Source: Martelella sp. NC20
GTDB taxonomy: Bacteria; Pseudomonadota; Alphaproteobacteria; Rhizobiales; Rhizobiaceae
Direction of reading: 5' to 3'
Length of the DNA stretch: 64,000 nucleotides
Assembly (NCBI RefSeq): GCF_013459645.1
Contig: NZ_CP054861.1
Span: forward strand, 3,088,001-3,152,000
Both the position numbers and the translations under genes were made by a program. A model generated the notes under the pieces. It did not search any database. It had not been told where the DNA came from and was given only the letters and a program-made list of their open reading frames with translations. Position 1 is the first letter of the stretch; each line of letters starts with the position of its first letter. Of this stretch, positions 53,461 through 64,000 are shown in pieces.

Positions 53461-54600
53461 TCAGCGGCCGACGCCCGGCAGGTTCTCGATTGTGAAGGCC
53501 AGGAACTGGGTCTTCTGCTCGGCATTGAAATTGTTGTCGGAGGCAAGCAACAGGAGCGGCGCGCCGTCTTCGGTCCTGCCGATCGTCATCGCCTCGATAT
53601 TGTCGGGCTGAAGGCCGATGGCTCCGAGGTCGAGGATAAGGGATTTGGCGACCGGGACGATGGCTTCTTCGCTATCCCTAAGCGAGGCGATGGCCGAAAC
53701 ATCGGTCGCGCCGTCGAGATCGATCAGGAATATCCGGATGGTGAAGCCTCGGTTCTGGGCGAAGCTGCGTTCGGAGACCAGAAGCCGGGTGTCGTCGAGC
53801 GGCATCATGTCGGAAAGACCGTTATCGTTCCACTCGCCGCCATCGACCGGTGCGTGGGGGATCGGGTCGATCATGTAGATGTACTGCGCCGTCGGTTCGC
53901 CGCTTTCGGTATCATAGCGCACGATCCGGGCGGGGCTTGCGGTGGTCAGCGTGGAGGCGGGGCCGTCCTGATAGAGCGCTGCCTCATTGGCGACGAGCAC
54001 GTCGCCTTCGGGCAGCAGCGCGATGCTTTCGAAAGCGTTGTTGTTGCGGATGCCGGTCGCATGGTCCTCGCTCGGCGCAAAGCCTTCCGGCAGGGTGAAT
54101 GCGCGCACGAAATCGCCATTTGCGGAGGTGATGCGAACGAACGGGGCGATCATCGCCTTGCCGTCGCCTTCGCTGGACCAGATCAGGTTGTCGCCGAACA
54201 GGCGGATCTGCTCCGGATCGACGGTCTTTTCCGCGAAGACCGATCCGTCCTTGTCCTTCAGCGTGACGGTTCTCACGACCGAGACATGATCGATGCCGCC
54301 GGACCCGGCCTTGATGTCGAGTTCGTAGAACCGGGCGGGCGCCTTTTGCGAACGGTCGTCGGAAATCGCGATGTAGTGGCCGGTCCCGGCATCGTAATCG
54401 ATCCCGGAAATGCCGCCGATTTCGACGCCGTCGATCGTGGTCCCGGTCTCGATCGCGAATTCACCGGCGAAGGTGAGGCTGATCGCGTCTTCGCAATTGT
54501 TGATCGGGCAATCGACGGCAATGGTCCTGCCGGGATCGGCGGCATCAGCGCCGGTTGCGAGCAGGGCGATAAGGGCAGTGGCGGAAAGCAGAAATTTCAT
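53461..54600 (-). CDS. Secreted esterase-like phytase-domain protein
   Basis: The 379-residue product has a signal peptide (MKFLLSATALIALLATGADA) and the beta-propeller-like phytase/esterase region: EIGGISGIDYDAGTGHYIAI, DDRSQKAPARFYELDIKAGS, NNAFESIALLPEGDVLVANE and GLQPDNIEAMTIG. Members are called esterase-like activity of phytase (PF13449). Whether it cleaves phytate or esters is unknown. GAGGTG precedes the ATG at 54600. Two cysteines at the N-terminus (DCPINNC) may pair. Confidence 0.85.
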   Translation of the reverse strand: MKFLLSATALIALLATGADAADPGRTIAVDCPINNCEDAISLTFAGEFAIETGTTIDGVEIGGISGIDYDAGTGHYIAISDDRSQKAPARFYELDIKAGSGGIDHVSVVRTVTLKDKDGSVFAEKTVDPEQIRLFGDNLIWSSEGDGKAMIAPFVRITSANGDFVRAFTLPEGFAPSEDHATGIRNNNAFESIALLPEGDVLVANEAALYQDGPASTLTTASPARIVRYDTESGEPTAQYIYMIDPIPHAPVDGGEWNDNGLSDMMPLDDTRLLVSERSFAQNRGFTIRIFLIDLDGATDVSAIASLRDSEEAIVPVAKSLILDLGAIGLQPDNIEAMTIGRTEDGAPLLLLASDNNFNAEQKTQFLAFTIENLPGVGR

Positions 54601-54716
54601 GGCAGCACCTCGTGTCAGACGGCGGGAGTCGACCGTCATTGAGGTAGTGCCCTCAGTCGTTATCAGGCGTATGACACCCGGCCCCAGCGACAACGTGCCG
54701 GGGCCGGGGCTGCTGA

Positions 54717-56768
54717 TCAGATATCCAGATTTTCGGCGAAGGCCGCGTTTTCCTGAATGAAGCGGAAGCGGGCTTCCGCCTTGGTGCCCATCAGGTCCTC
54801 CACGGCGGTCTTGGTGCCTTCGAAATCGACATCGTCGATATCGACCCGGAGCAGCGTACGCTTCTTCGGGTCCATGGTGGTTTCCTTGAGCTGGGCGGGC
54901 AGCATCTCGCCAAGGCCCTTGAACCGGCTGACTTCGACCTTGCCGCGGCCGTTGAACACCGACTTCATCAGTTCCTCGCGATGGGCGTCATCGCGGGCGT
55001 AGGCCGTCTTGCCGCCCTGGGAAAGCTTGTAGAGCGGCGGCACGGCGAGGAATAAATGGCCCTGCCGGATCAATTCCGGCATCTCGGTGTAGAAGAAGGT
55101 GATCAGCAGCGAGGCGATATGGGCGCCGTCGACGTCCGCATCGGTCATGATCACGATGCGCTCGTAGCGCAGATCTTCCTCGCGGTATTTTGTGCGCGTG
55201 CCGCAGCCGAGCGCCTGGATCAGATCGGCAAGCAACTGGTTGGAGGTGAACTTGTCGCGTCCGGCGCTGGCCACGTTCAGGATCTTGCCACGAAGCGGCA
55301 GGATTGCCTGGTTGGAGCGGTTGCGCGCCTGCTTGGCCGAGCCGCCGGCGGAATCGCCCTCGACCAGAAACAGTTCAGCACCTGCGGCGGTGTTTTGCGA
55401 ACAGTCGGCGAGCTTGCCCGGCAGGCGCAGTTTCTTGACCGCGGACTTGCGGTTGACCTCGCGCTCCTTGCGCCGGCGCAGCCGTTCCTCGGAACGCTCG
55501 ACCACCCAGTCGAGCAGCTTCTCGGCTTCCGCGGGATTGGCCGAAAGATAGAGGTCGAAGGGGTCGCGCAAGGCGTTTTCGACGATCCTCTGGGCCTCTC
55601 CGGTGGCGAGCCGGTCCTTGGTCTGGCCGACGAATTCCGGCTCGCGGATGAACACCGACAGCATGCCGACGGCCGAAATCATCACGTCGTCGGTGGTGAT
55701 CTGCGCGCCGCGCTTGTTGCCGATCATCTCGGCATAGTTTTTCAGCCCGCGCATCAGCGCCTGACGCAGGCCGGCCTCATGGGTGCCGCCCTCCGGCGTC
55801 GGAATGGTGTTGCAGTAGGAATGGACGTTCGGGTCGCCGCCATACCAGGCGACCGCCCATTCAACCGCGCCGTGGCCGCCGGTCTTCTCGTTCTTTCCGG
55901 CAAAGATTTCGCGGGTGACGGTGAAGTCCTTGCCGATGGTCGCGGCGAGGTAATCCTTCAGTCCGCCGGGGAAATGGAACTCGGCCTTTTCCGGCAGGTC
56001 CTCCTTGCCCTCCACCAGCGAGGGATCGCAGGACCAGCGGATCTTGACGCCGCCGAACAGATAGGCCTTGGAGCGCGCCATGCGGAAGAGGCGGGCCGGA
56101 TCGAACTTTGCCCGGGGTCCGAATATTTCGGCATCGGGATGGAACCGGATCCGGGTCCCGCGCCGGTTCTGCGTCGGCCCGCAATCCTCAAGCTCGCCCA
56201 ACGGCACGCCGCGCGAGAACGAAAGCCGATAGAGCCGCCGATCGCGGGCAATCTCGACCTCCAGCAGATCGGACAGCGCGTTGACGACCGAGACGCCGAC
56301 GCCGTGCAGGCCGCCGGAGGTCTCGTAGGCCTTGCCGTCGAACTTGCCGCCGGCATGCAGCTTGGTCATGATCACTTCCAGCGTCGATTTGCCGGGCATT
56401 TGCGGATGGTTTTCGACCGGAATGCCGCGACCGTTGTCGGTCACCGTCAGGAAGCCTTCGGTATCGAGATGGACGTCGATGAAATCGGCGTGTCCGGCCA
56501 CCGCCTCGTCCATGGAATTGTCGATCACCTCGGCAAACAGGTGATGCAGTGCCTTCTCGTCGGTGCCGCCGATATACATGCCCGGACGCATGCGCACCGG
56601 CTCCAGCCCTTCGAGCACGCGGATCGAGGACGCGCCGTAGTCAGCGCTCTCAACGGAAGCCGGGGCGGATTTCCTGGGCTTGCCCGCGCTCACGCGTGCG
56701 GGCTCGGTCGTATCGGTTTCGGCCTTGCTGCCGCCAAGATCGGCGAAGAGGTCTTTGCTGTTGTCCAT
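54717..56768 (-). CDS. parE: DNA topoisomerase IV subunit B
   Basis: ParE is the ATPase subunit of topoisomerase IV, which decatenates daughter chromosomes. The 683-residue product starts at ATG 56768 (MDNSKDLFADLGGSKAETDT), with the GHKL ATPase motifs EVIDNSMDEAVAG, TVTDNGRGIPVENH and GLHGVGVSVVNAL, the TOPRIM block FLVEGDSAGGSAKQARNR and DADVDGAHIASLL, and the C-terminal TMDPKKRTLLRVDIDD. The length is right for ParE and shorter than GyrB of this group. It is divergent from tpiA. Confidence 0.96.
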   Translation of the reverse strand: MDNSKDLFADLGGSKAETDTTEPARVSAGKPRKSAPASVESADYGASSIRVLEGLEPVRMRPGMYIGGTDEKALHHLFAEVIDNSMDEAVAGHADFIDVHLDTEGFLTVTDNGRGIPVENHPQMPGKSTLEVIMTKLHAGGKFDGKAYETSGGLHGVGVSVVNALSDLLEVEIARDRRLYRLSFSRGVPLGELEDCGPTQNRRGTRIRFHPDAEIFGPRAKFDPARLFRMARSKAYLFGGVKIRWSCDPSLVEGKEDLPEKAEFHFPGGLKDYLAATIGKDFTVTREIFAGKNEKTGGHGAVEWAVAWYGGDPNVHSYCNTIPTPEGGTHEAGLRQALMRGLKNYAEMIGNKRGAQITTDDVMISAVGMLSVFIREPEFVGQTKDRLATGEAQRIVENALRDPFDLYLSANPAEAEKLLDWVVERSEERLRRRKEREVNRKSAVKKLRLPGKLADCSQNTAAGAELFLVEGDSAGGSAKQARNRSNQAILPLRGKILNVASAGRDKFTSNQLLADLIQALGCGTRTKYREEDLRYERIVIMTDADVDGAHIASLLITFFYTEMPELIRQGHLFLAVPPLYKLSQGGKTAYARDDAHREELMKSVFNGRGKVEVSRFKGLGEMLPAQLKETTMDPKKRTLLRVDIDDVDFEGTKTAVEDLMGTKAEARFRFIQENAAFAENLDI

Positions 56769-57047
56769 GGGGTCGGGCAGCCTGTAAAGATCGATTTGCG
56801 CTGTTGCCGGCGCGTTGCGGCGAATCACCCTGCTATTCTGGCAAAGTTTTGGCCGCGAAGCGATGGCGTGCCAAATTGCCGTGGAAAGGGTGTGGATAGC
56901 TTGAGGCGCCTTATAAAGCCGCGATTATGCTTTCTGTCAAACGGCAGAATGTAAAACGCCCTTTGACGGCGGGCGTGAAACGGAAGAAAACGGAAGAACC
57001 GCGCCGGTAAGCCCGGCCACAAAGCAATGAACGGGAGAGAGACGAAG

Positions 57048-57833
57048 ATGACTGCCGCAATACGCCCCATGGTCGCCGGTAACTGGAAGATGAACGGTAC
57101 CCGCGCCTCGCTCGATCAGATCCGGGCCATCGCCGAAGGGGTGAGCGGCGGACTTGCCGACAGGGTCGATGCGCTGATCTGCCCGCCGGCGACGCTGCTT
57201 TACGTCGCGACAACGCTGACGGCGGATACCAGCCTGATGATCGGCGGCCAGGACTGCCACGAAAAGGCGCGGTCCGGGGCGCATACCGGCGATATCTCGG
57301 CCGAGATGATCAAGGATTGCCTTGCCAGCCATGTCATCGTCGGCCATTCGGAACGGCGCGCCGAACATCATGAAAGCAATCACACCGTCTCCACCAAGGC
57401 GCGCGCCGCCTATGACCAGGGACTGACGGCGATCGTGTGCATCGGCGAAAGCCGCGAGGAGCACGCCGCCGGCCGCACCATGGAGGTGTTGAAGACGCAG
57501 CTGTTTCAATCGATGCCCGACGATGCCACGGCCGACAACACCATCATCGCCTATGAACCGATCTGGGCGATCGGGACCGGGCAGACGCCGGGACCGGAGC
57601 AGGTGGCCGAGGTTCACGCTGCCATCCGCGAAGACCTGATCGAGCGTTTCGGCGCGGCGGGCGAGAGGTTCCGGCTCCTTTATGGCGGTTCGGTGAAGCC
57701 CGGCAATGCGCGCGAACTGCTGAGCGTGGCCAATGTCAACGGCGCGCTGATCGGCGGCGCAAGCTTGAAAGCGGCCGATTTTCTAGCCATCTATCAGGCC
57801 TATGAGGATATCCTGTCGTCCGCCGCTCCGTGA
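57048..57833 (+). CDS. tpiA: Triosephosphate isomerase
   Basis: The 261-residue TIM barrel has all catalytic elements: NWKMNG (Lys), VIVGHSERR (His), [11 protein letters not shown] (Glu) and the phosphate loop [11 protein letters not shown]. It interconverts DHAP and G3P. ATG 57048 with GGGAGAGA upstream is the start. secG follows 124 bases downstream, the usual alphaproteobacterial order tpiA-secG-pyrG. Confidence 0.98.
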   Translation: MTAAIRPMVAGNWKMNGTRASLDQIRAIAEGVSGGLADRVDALICPPATLLYVATTLTADTSLMIGGQDCHEKARSGAHTGDISAEMIKDCLASHVIVGHSERRAEHHESNHTVSTKARAAYDQGLTAIVCIGESREEHAAGRTMEVLKTQLFQSMPDDATADNTIIAYEPIWAIGTGQTPGPEQVAEVHAAIREDLIERFGAAGERFRLLYGGSVKPGNARELLSVANVNGALIGGASLKAADFLAIYQAYEDILSSAAP

Positions 57834-57957
57834 AAGCCGGCCGCCGGGCGCCAAAAGGTCCTTAAAAAGGGGTTGGATTGCGCGCCCGCCTCATGTAGAG
57901 AGACGCCAGTTATTCTAGCGGGCCCGGACCTTCAAGGCGGGGCCGGATTGGACATTC

Positions 57958-58386
57958 ATGCAGACGGTACTGATCGTAATTCACCTGATAATCGTCGTTG
58001 CGCTGGCCGGTGTGATCCTCATCCAGAGGTCTGAAGGCGGCGGGCTCGGCATCGGCGGTGGTTCCGGTTTCATGACCGCGCGCGGCACGGCCAATGCGCT
58101 GACGCGCACCACGGCCATACTTGCAGCGCTGTTTTTCGTGACCTCGCTGGGTCTTGGCATTCTCGCCCGCTACCAGGGCAACCCGTCGGATATTCTCGAC
58201 CGGATCGAACAGAACGCCGAAACCGACGGGCAGGGCATCCTGAACCAGCTTGGCGGTTCGGTGACCACCACGACGCCGGCAGCGCCCGATCAGAGCGGTG
58301 TGCCGAGCGGCAGCGAAGGGTCGGCTCCGGCCGTCAGCACGCCGGCACAGGACTCGAACGCCACCGGCGTTCCCACCGGCGACTGA
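57958..58386 (+). CDS. secG: Preprotein translocase subunit SecG
   Basis: SecG helps SecYEG move proteins across the membrane. The 142-residue product has two membrane helices (LIVIHLIIVVALAGVILI and TTAILAALFFVTSLGLGILA) around the conserved RSEGGGLGIGGGSGFMT, then a Ser/Thr/Pro-rich disordered C-tail of about 55 residues that is longer than in E. coli but usual in alphaproteobacteria. A hairpin follows its stop. Confidence 0.95.
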   Translation: MQTVLIVIHLIIVVALAGVILIQRSEGGGLGIGGGSGFMTARGTANALTRTTAILAALFFVTSLGLGILARYQGNPSDILDRIEQNAETDGQGILNQLGGSVTTTTPAAPDQSGVPSGSEGSAPAVSTPAQDSNATGVPTGD

Positions 58387-58410
58387 TCGCCGACATCGAG
58401 CAGACATCAT

Positions 58411-58434
58411 CCGGCGGGCCTCCCGCCGGAATTT
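58411..58434 (+). terminator. Hairpin after secG
   Basis: CCGGCGGG, loop CCT, CCCGCCGG is a perfect 8-bp stem followed by AATTTCC. The weak T tract suggests partial termination, leaving some read-through to pyrG. Confidence 0.55.
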
Positions 58435-58440
58435 CCTTGA

Positions 58441-60195
<1,755 letters not shown>

Positions 60196-60213
60196 AGCCC
60201 TCTGCCGCTCAAT

Positions 60214-62757
60214 TTACGCCGGCTCGGTCTGCCGCCGCAGCACCTTTTCGAATTCGCTCGCCGGCATCGGCCGGCCCAACCAGTAGCCCTGGAGAACGTC
60301 GCAGCCGAGTTTGGTCACGATCTCGGCGTGGCGTTTCGTTTCCACGCCCTCGGCGATCACCTTGATCTTCAGCGTCTTGGCGATATCGACGATCGATTTG
60401 ACGATCGCGCGCTGATCGGGCGATTGCGGCAGCGGCAGGATCAGTTCGCGGGCAATCTTGAGGCCGTTGGGCGCGACCTTCAGCAGGCCGGTGATCGATG
60501 TATAGCCCGTGCCGAAATCATCGACATCGATGCCGATTCCAAGCCTTCTGAGCTGTTTCAGGTTGTAGGCGCTGATATCGTCCGGCTCATCCAGGAAGAT
60601 CGATTCCAGAAGCTCGAAGGTCAGCTTGCCTGCCGGCAGGTCGAATTCTTCCAGCGCCGAGACCAGTGCCGGATCGCTCAGGCGGCGCGGCGAAAGGTTG
60701 AGCGACATGCCCGGCGGATCGAGTCCGAGTTCGCTCCAGCGCCGGTAGTCGCTGGTGGCCTGACTGAGGATGCTGGTGTCGATCATGTTCATCAGGTTCA
60801 GCGTCTCGGCCAGCGGAATGAATTCGGACGGCTGGCCGAAACTGCCATCGGCGTGGCGCCATCGCGCCAGCGTTTCGACGCCGGTCAGCCTCAGCGTCTT
60901 CGCGTCGAATTGCGGCTGGTAGAAGGGTATGAAGTCGCTTTGCTCCACCGCCTGCATCAGTTGGTCGGCAGGGGTGCGATTGGCGGCGACGGCGTTGTTG
61001 AGATCGGGCGTATAAAAGGCGATACGGTTGCGGCCCTGCTGTTTGGCCCGTTTTAGCGCGAGGTCGCTGTTTTTCATGAGCGCGCCGGTAGACACATCCT
61101 CGCAGGCGTCGGCGGTGACGATGCCGACACAGGCGCCGATCCGAATGCGATGCTCGCCCAGTTCGATCGGCTTGGACAGTTCCAGAAGCATGCGTTTGGC
61201 GACCTGCTCCAGGCTGCCTGAACCATTGCCATAGCTGCTGATAAAGGCGAACTCGTCTCCGCCCACGCGCGCGACGAAATCATTATGGCGGCTGACGCTC
61301 AAGAGCACCTGGGCGGTATGCTGCAGCACCGCATCGCCGGTGCCGTGCCCGTAGCTGTCATTGACGGCCTTGAAGTCGTCGATATCGATCTGCATCAGCG
61401 CGAGCTTGCTGGACGATGCCGGCATCATCTCGACCCGCCGCGACAATTCGTCATCAAGGAAACGCCGGTTGGGCAGGCCGGTCAGATAGTCGTGCATGAC
61501 CGCCTGTTCGATATCAGATTTGGCGCGGTCGAGTTCGAAGTTGCGGGCCTCGGCGAGTTGCTTGGCGGTTATCAGATCCTGGCGCAGGCGCACCTCTTCC
61601 GTGACGTCCCAGTTGATGCCCAGAATGTTTCGCTGCCCTTCATCGTCAATTCTCATGGTCATCAGAGCGCGGATATGACGCACTGTGCCATCGTCCTCCC
61701 GTGTGATTTTGAACTCATCGGAGTGCGGAGGATCGCCGGGCTTCAGAGACTGCAGCGTCGTCCTGATGCGGTTGCGGTCATCCGGGTCGGTGATCGCGCC
61801 CAGACGGCTGACGTCAAAGGTTTCGGGCTTTTCCTCAAATCCGTAAATCTCGCCGATGCGCCTGTCCGCTATCACCATTCCCGTTGCCGGATTGTACTCG
61901 AATACGCCGATGCGGGAGGTGCTCAAGGCCAGTTCGAGCCGCTGCCGGGTTCGCGAAAGAAGCATTTCGGCATTCTTGCGGTCGGTGATGTCGCGATCCG
62001 TGCCGACGACGCGCGCCGGGCTGTGGTCCGAGAAATTCGATACCGCGTCGCCCCGGCACTCGATCCAGATCCAGTGTCCGTCCGCATGGCGCTCGCGGTA
62101 TTCGAAATTCATATATTGAGAATCGCCGGCCTTCTGGCGTTCGATGGCGTTGGCAACAAAGTCGCGATCGTCCGGGTGGACGAGTTGCAGCCATTCTTCG
62201 GTCGATGTAAAGGGTCGCGGGCCGCCGGCGGGGTAGCCGCGCATCGTCATCCAGGTCTGTGAATAGAAGAACTGGCCGCGTCGGTAATCGTGATCCCATA
62301 CGCCGAGGCCCGAACTGACAAGAGCGTAGTCCCAACGATGGGCGCGTTCGTTGGCTTCAAGTTCCCGCAGCTTTTGCGCATCGATATCGACACAGTTCAG
62401 CAAGGAGAGTGTTTCGCTGCCCTCGTGTTCGGGTGGCAAAAGGTTGCTGGAGCAGAGCATCCAGCGCCAGGGGCCGTCAGGCCTGGGGCCGAAGCGTACT
62501 TCCCGGGCAAGCGGTTTACCCGTTCTGGCTGCCGGCGACAACAATGACTGCAGACAAGGCCGGTCGTCACTGTGAACCCAGTCGAAAACGATTCCCCCGA
62601 GGAGATCGCTTTCCGGGGCGAGCGCCTGGAAGCTTTCGTTGACGGCACGGATCGCAAAACTTCCGACGTCAAGCACCGCCATCGCGACTGCCGAACCTTC
62701 GATCGCGGCGGCCGCTATTCCGGACTTGCTCCAAAATTCACTCGTGTCCTCCGCCAA
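60214..62757 (-). CDS. PAS-PAS-PAS-GGDEF-EAL c-di-GMP signalling protein
   Basis: The 847-residue soluble protein has two or three PAS/PAC sensor domains (residues about 15-400, with PAC ends such as VGTDRDITDRK and LGINWDVTEE), a GGDEF domain with intact RVGGDEFAF and an RxxD inhibitory site (RHND), and an EAL domain. The EAL signature is ETLARW and DDFGTGYTS, ELLESIFL and AEGVE are present, but the LKID motif reads LKIARE, losing one metal-site Asp. Diguanylate cyclase activity looks retained; phosphodiesterase activity is doubtful. No membrane helices were seen. Confidence 0.9.
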   Translation of the reverse strand: MAEDTSEFWSKSGIAAAAIEGSAVAMAVLDVGSFAIRAVNESFQALAPESDLLGGIVFDWVHSDDRPCLQSLLSPAARTGKPLAREVRFGPRPDGPWRWMLCSSNLLPPEHEGSETLSLLNCVDIDAQKLRELEANERAHRWDYALVSSGLGVWDHDYRRGQFFYSQTWMTMRGYPAGGPRPFTSTEEWLQLVHPDDRDFVANAIERQKAGDSQYMNFEYRERHADGHWIWIECRGDAVSNFSDHSPARVVGTDRDITDRKNAEMLLSRTRQRLELALSTSRIGVFEYNPATGMVIADRRIGEIYGFEEKPETFDVSRLGAITDPDDRNRIRTTLQSLKPGDPPHSDEFKITREDDGTVRHIRALMTMRIDDEGQRNILGINWDVTEEVRLRQDLITAKQLAEARNFELDRAKSDIEQAVMHDYLTGLPNRRFLDDELSRRVEMMPASSSKLALMQIDIDDFKAVNDSYGHGTGDAVLQHTAQVLLSVSRHNDFVARVGGDEFAFISSYGNGSGSLEQVAKRMLLELSKPIELGEHRIRIGACVGIVTADACEDVSTGALMKNSDLALKRAKQQGRNRIAFYTPDLNNAVAANRTPADQLMQAVEQSDFIPFYQPQFDAKTLRLTGVETLARWRHADGSFGQPSEFIPLAETLNLMNMIDTSILSQATSDYRRWSELGLDPPGMSLNLSPRRLSDPALVSALEEFDLPAGKLTFELLESIFLDEPDDISAYNLKQLRRLGIGIDVDDFGTGYTSITGLLKVAPNGLKIARELILPLPQSPDQRAIVKSIVDIAKTLKIKVIAEGVETKRHAEIVTKLGCDVLQGYWLGRPMPASEFEKVLRRQTEPA

Positions 62758-63015
62758 CGGTTGTCCTCTTGCTGGAGGGCGGCTCTCGCTTCAGCGGGAC
62801 TTTCCATTGCCCGTCTGGGAATGCCGCCTCAGTCCGGTTTGCGCTTTTCCATATTTGGCCGATGTTGACGCCAAAGTCATCAAAGGCCGACCTATCAAGT
62901 GTGGTGCATGAATGAAGAAAGTCAATTCTGATTTGAAAGTGGCTATAGATTCAGATCGTTGAGCGAAAGCTTCCGCTATCGGTCAGGTTCTGTTTCCCCA
63001 GGGGATGCCTTCTCG

Positions 63016-63564
63016 TCACAGATGCGACATGAAGCGCCCGAACATCAATATGCCTTCCGGCCACGGCCCGAAACCGTCTTCCTCGTTGATATGGCCTGCC
63101 TCGCCGGCGTCGAAGAACGCCGACCCCCAGGCATTGGCGATGTCGCCGGCATGATCGAACGAGCCGAATGAATCATTGCGGCTGGCGATCACGATGCTCG
63201 GAAACGGCAGCGGGTCGCGCGGGTAGGGGCCGAAGGTCTGGAGATGTTTTGGCCGGATGGACGGATTGTCGACTTCCGGCGGCGCCACGAAGAAGCCGCC
63301 GGCCACCGGCTTTTCAAGCCTGGGCAGCGCGAGGATTGCGGTGGGGATGCCCAGCGAATGCGCCACCAGCACGACCGGGCGCGTCGAGGCGTTGACCGTC
63401 TCGACAAGTTTGGCGACCCAATCGTCCACAACCGGCTTGTTCCATTCCGCCTGTTCGACCCGCCGCGCCGTCGAAAGCTTCTGCTCCCAGCGGCTCTGCC
63501 AGTGTCCCGGCCCGGCGTTCTTGTAGCCGGGGATAAGAAGGATATCTGCTTCGGAGGCTTTCAT
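63016..63564 (-). CDS. RBBP9/YdeN-type alpha/beta hydrolase
   Basis: The 182-residue small serine hydrolase has ILLIPGYKNAGPGHWQSRWE, nucleophile motif VAHSLGIPTAI, a catalytic Asp in ASRNDSFGSFDHA and a His in GEAGHINEEDGFGPW, so the triad is complete. Members are esterases of unknown substrate. ATG 63564 is the start. It lies 48 bases downstream of purB and is probably cotranscribed with it. Confidence 0.88.
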   Translation of the reverse strand: MKASEADILLIPGYKNAGPGHWQSRWEQKLSTARRVEQAEWNKPVVDDWVAKLVETVNASTRPVVLVAHSLGIPTAILALPRLEKPVAGGFFVAPPEVDNPSIRPKHLQTFGPYPRDPLPFPSIVIASRNDSFGSFDHAGDIANAWGSAFFDAGEAGHINEEDGFGPWPEGILMFGRFMSHL

Positions 63565-63612
63565 GCGGATCGTCGTCTGGGTCGTTGATAAGGGCTTTGC
63601 GGGGACGGCGCT

Positions 63613-64000
63613 TCACGCTTCGCCGAAAACCCGCCTGAAAATCGTGTCGGCGTGCTTGGTGTGGTAGCCGAGGTCGAATTTCTCGCGGATCGTCTCTTCG
63701 GAAAGGGCGGCGCGCACTTCATCGTCGGCGAGCAGTTCCTCAAGGAAGTCCTTGCCTTCCTCCCAGACCCGCATCGCATTGCGCTGGACGAGGCGATAGG
63801 CATCCTCGCGCGACACGCCGGCCTGGGTGAGGGCGAGCAGCACGCGCTGCGAATGAACAAGTCCCCGGAACTTGTTGAGATTGTTCATCATCGTTTCAGG
63901 ATAGATAAGCAGCTTGTCGATCACGCCGGTAAGGCGCGCCAGCGCAAAGTCGAGCGTCACGGTGGCGTCGGGGCCGATCATGCGTTCGACGGAGGAGTGC
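63613..64000 (-). CDS. purB: Adenylosuccinate lyase (5' end outside window)
   Basis: About 129 C-terminal residues are visible, from SSVERMIGPDATVTLDFALA through LRTLTGVIDKLL-type helices to EKFDLGYHTKHADTIFRRVF. The stretch PETMMNNLNKFRGLVHSQRV and the C-terminal helices match PurB of alphaproteobacteria. It acts in purine synthesis, splitting SAICAR and adenylosuccinate. The N-terminal three-quarters, including most of the active site, lies beyond the window. Confidence 0.92.
   Translation of the reverse strand, partial: HSSVERMIGPDATVTLDFALARLTGVIDKLLIYPETMMNNLNKFRGLVHSQRVLLALTQAGVSREDAYRLVQRNAMRVWEEGKDFLEELLADDEVRAALSEETIREKFDLGYHTKHADTIFRRVFGEA

Noticed and set aside
55056..56954. A 632-codon plus-strand open frame opposite parE
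   Set aside because: parE motifs lie on the other strand in one continuous frame; the composition of the antisense frame is atypical.

Overview
The window is about 64 kb of chromosomal DNA from an alphaproteobacterium of the order Hyphomicrobiales (Rhizobiales), close to the Rhizobiaceae/Aurantimonadaceae. The assignment rests on gene content and order: aapJQMP amino-acid importer, GapR (DUF2312), an RcdA-type protein (DUF1465), DUF1489, DUF1036, DUF1244, DUF3126, an Omp25/31-like porin, a PleC/DivJ-type kinase, cobST, and rhizobial palindromic intergenic repeats. Codon use is high-GC throughout, which produces many long antisense reading frames that are not genes. A genus such as Martelella is possible but cannot be fixed from sequence alone. 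No tRNA, rRNA, CRISPR array, prophage, integrase or transposase was found; almost everything looks like core genome.

Layout. 0-7 kb: a DUF599 membrane protein (partial), a 33-residue membrane microprotein with its own terminator, L-serine dehydratase, DUF1489, a RIME-like palindromic repeat, then pyruvate kinase overlapping a DUF1036 gene, N-formylglutamate amidohydrolase, DUF1244 and GapR. 7-20 kb: TSUP exporter, ThiE-like protein, Sel1-repeat protein, membrane GGDEF protein, SuhB phosphatase, a MotA-like/OmpA-like envelope pair, EamA transporter, ABC exporter, ribosomal protein L31, RcdA, DUF1192 and an MFS transporter. 20-31 kb: repeat-rich spacer, the aap operon, metC, SH3 protein, FAD monooxygenase, zinc-finger protein, hydrolase, cysE and DUF3126. 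31-42 kb: second TSUP exporter, retropepsin-like protease, cobS and cobT (divergent), dgkA, GNAT, PleC/DivJ-like kinase, uracil-DNA glycosylase, Lrp regulator, porin and thrS. 42-54 kb is more accessory: three GT25 glycosyltransferases, secreted proteins, a redox-enzyme cluster with an HxlR regulator, an L,D-transpeptidase, a two-gene lipase/hydrolase set and a phytase-like esterase. 54-64 kb returns to core: parE, tpiA, secG, pyrG, a GGDEF-EAL protein, an RBBP9-type hydrolase and the 3' part of purB.

How the genes relate. Sulfur and amino-acid metabolism recurs (cysE, metC, aapJQMP, sdaA, Lrp), with pyruvate made by both sdaA and pykA. Cell-envelope functions recur too (MotA/OmpA pair, GT25 enzymes, porin, L,D-transpeptidase, dgkA). 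Two c-di-GMP proteins, a kinase of the cell-cycle family and RcdA point to cell-cycle/lifestyle control.

The most unusual signal is non-coding. At three places, downstream of rpmE, aapP and thrS, a terminal-inverted-repeat element (about 110 or 208 bp) lies between two copies of that gene's own terminator hairpin. The hairpin sequence differs from locus to locus but is duplicated at each. The two 208-bp copies show covarying palindrome arms. This looks like a MITE-like family that enters terminators and duplicates the hairpin.
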